Below are positions 59,834 to 60,825 of a stretch of 60,825 nt of DNA, one piece after another. The notes beneath the pieces are model-generated. The model had not been told where the DNA came from, did not search any database, and saw nothing but the letters and a program-made list of their open reading frames with translations. The translations under genes were made by a program, and so were the position numbers. The stretch is from NCBI GenBank assembly GCA_026394055.1, contig JAPKYZ010000054.1, forward strand, positions 1-60,825, written 5' to 3'. Every line of letters starts with the position of its first letter. Position 1 is the first letter of the stretch. This DNA comes from Acidobacteriota bacterium (GTDB taxonomy: Bacteria; Acidobacteriota; Terriglobia; Bryobacterales; Bryobacteraceae).

Positions 59834-60825
59834 ATGTTGCGGCGATGGTTGGTGGCGATTCCGCTGGGCTCCGCGCTGATGGCGCAGGCGCCGGACGTAA
59901 CACAATTTGAATCGAAGATCCGGCCCGTCTTGGCGGCCAAGTGCTATGCCTGCCACTCGTCCAAGCTGAAGGCTCCCATGGGCGGCCTTGTGCTCGACAC
60001 CAAAGCAGGAATGGCCGCCGGTGGGGCGAATGGAATCATCGTGGTGGCCGGCAAGCCGAAGGAGAGCCGCTTGCTGACGGCGTTGCGTTTTGAAGACGCT
60101 CACCTGCAAATGCCGCCTTCAGGCAAACTGCCCGATGCTGTGATTGCCGATTTTGAAGAGTGGATCGCCGCGGGCGCGGTGGATCCTCGCGCCGCTGGGC
60201 CGAAGGTGGAAACCAGTGCCGCGCTCAAAGGCATGTCGGTGGAGGATGGAAAGAAGTGGTGGGCCTTTCAACCCATTGCGGAAGTGGCGGCCCCCAAGGT
60301 TCTGAATCCCCGATGGGGACGCAACAAGATTGACCCGTTCCTGCTGACGAAACTCGAAGCCAAGAAGCTGGCCCCTTCGCCCAAAGCGGACCGGCGCACC
60401 TTGATCACCCGCGCCTACATCAATCTGTTGGGGCTGCGGCCCAGCTACCAGGAAGTGGAAGCCTTCGTAACCGATCCGGCGCCCGATGCTTGGGAGAAGC
60501 TGATCGACAAGCTGCAGGCGATGCCGCAATATGGCGAACGCTGGGGCCGGCATTGGATGGATGTCGCCCGCTTTGGTGAAGACAACCCCACCTCGGAGGC
60601 GACCAACGGCGCTTATCCCTATGCGTGGCGCTATCGGGACTGGATCATCGAAGCCATCAACCGCGACATCCCCTACAACCAGTTCGTGACGATGCAACTG
60701 GCAGCCGATCAGCTTCCCAACACCAAACGTGAAGACCTGCGCGCCTTGGGCTATCTCGGTGCCGCCCCGGTCTATCACAAAGACCAACGCCTCTCTGCCG
60801 ACGTGATTGGCGGCTTCCTGTCTGA
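59834..60825 (+). CDS. planctomycete-type cytochrome / DUF1549 protein, 5' part
   Basis: 330 codons from ATG 59834, open at the window end. A signal peptide (LVAIPLGSALMAQA) is followed by a cytochrome-like domain with the haem motif CYACH at residues 37-41 and a later methionine in QMPPSGKL as likely axial ligand. Then comes the DUF1549 region (DPFLLTKLEAKKL, RRTLITRAYINLLGLRPS, YGERWGRHWMDVARF). Such proteins usually continue into DUF1553, are about 750-1000 residues long, and sit beside a DUF1501 gene, which would be outside the window. Role in periplasmic polymer breakdown is presumed, not shown. Confidence 0.9.
   Translation, partial: MLRRWLVAIPLGSALMAQAPDVTQFESKIRPVLAAKCYACHSSKLKAPMGGLVLDTKAGMAAGGANGIIVVAGKPKESRLLTALRFEDAHLQMPPSGKLPDAVIADFEEWIAAGAVDPRAAGPKVETSAALKGMSVEDGKKWWAFQPIAEVAAPKVLNPRWGRNKIDPFLLTKLEAKKLAPSPKADRRTLITRAYINLLGLRPSYQEVEAFVTDPAPDAWEKLIDKLQAMPQYGERWGRHWMDVARFGEDNPTSEATNGAYPYAWRYRDWIIEAINRDIPYNQFVTMQLAADQLPNTKREDLRALGYLGAAPVYHKDQRLSADVIGGFLS

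Overview
The window looks like chromosome of a GC-rich Acidobacteriota, most likely the Bryobacterales/Solibacter side. This is an inference from gene content: an Oar-like TonB-dependent receptor with an N-terminal carboxypeptidase-regulatory-like domain, a CRTAC1 (FG-GAP/UnbV) protein, a DUF1549-type cytochrome protein, a DUF1080 protein, the acidobacterial type of ECF sigma factor next to a kinase-propeller protein, and an RNase E/G with a very long insert. No species can be named.

Layout. 1-118 is the 3' end of an IS630-type element. 126-3256 holds secreted proteins and an ImmA/IrrE-type protease with a membrane partner. 3377-10627 is the rod-shape locus mreB-mreC-mreD-(divergent secreted propeller gene)-mrdA-rodA, followed by RNase E/G (10820-13723), a secreted unknown and tRNA-Ser(GGA) at 14717-14806. 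Immediately behind the tRNA begins an integrative conjugative element (about 14.8-38.5 kb): tyrosine integrase, excisionase-like HTH, a left cargo block (unknowns, membrane protein, DUF6065-like protein, LysR regulator, a cargo gene between duplicated ends), then on the minus strand a RepB-like primase, VirB11/TrbB ATPase, VirD4 coupling protein, ribbon-helix-helix protein, a 200-base nested inverted-repeat region, two winged-helix-like unknowns, and a P-type/IncP-like mating-pair operon (TrbC-D-E-G-I-small-J-L-F), ArdC and SSB. Its right end is decayed: an intact HTH antitoxin is followed by a PIN toxin that breaks off near 38470. No canonical relaxase is visible.

38.5-41 kb is a scar. A 5'-truncated DNA-phosphorothioation-associated methyltransferase and a 3'-truncated adhesin face each other across a complete IS630 copy (39801-40891), oriented opposite to the partial copy at the left edge. 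43.8-46.9 kb is an ECF sigma factor overlapping a Ser/Thr kinase-propeller gene. 47.2-48.8 kb holds two PIN-domain toxin-antitoxin pairs. 49120-49169 is an orphan 3' fragment of a tRNA-Cys gene, probably an old attachment site.

49.6-59.6 kb carries secreted unknowns and an apparent four-gene secretion/uptake cluster on the minus strand (TPR, CRTAC1, TonB-dependent receptor, TPR), and the window ends inside a divergent cytochrome/DUF1549 gene.

The least explained parts are the conjugative element's origin region (26013-26210), its missing relaxase, two matching palindromes at 17912-17929 and 25965-25985, and the cargo gene bracketed by two diverged copies of the LysR/primase 3' overlap.
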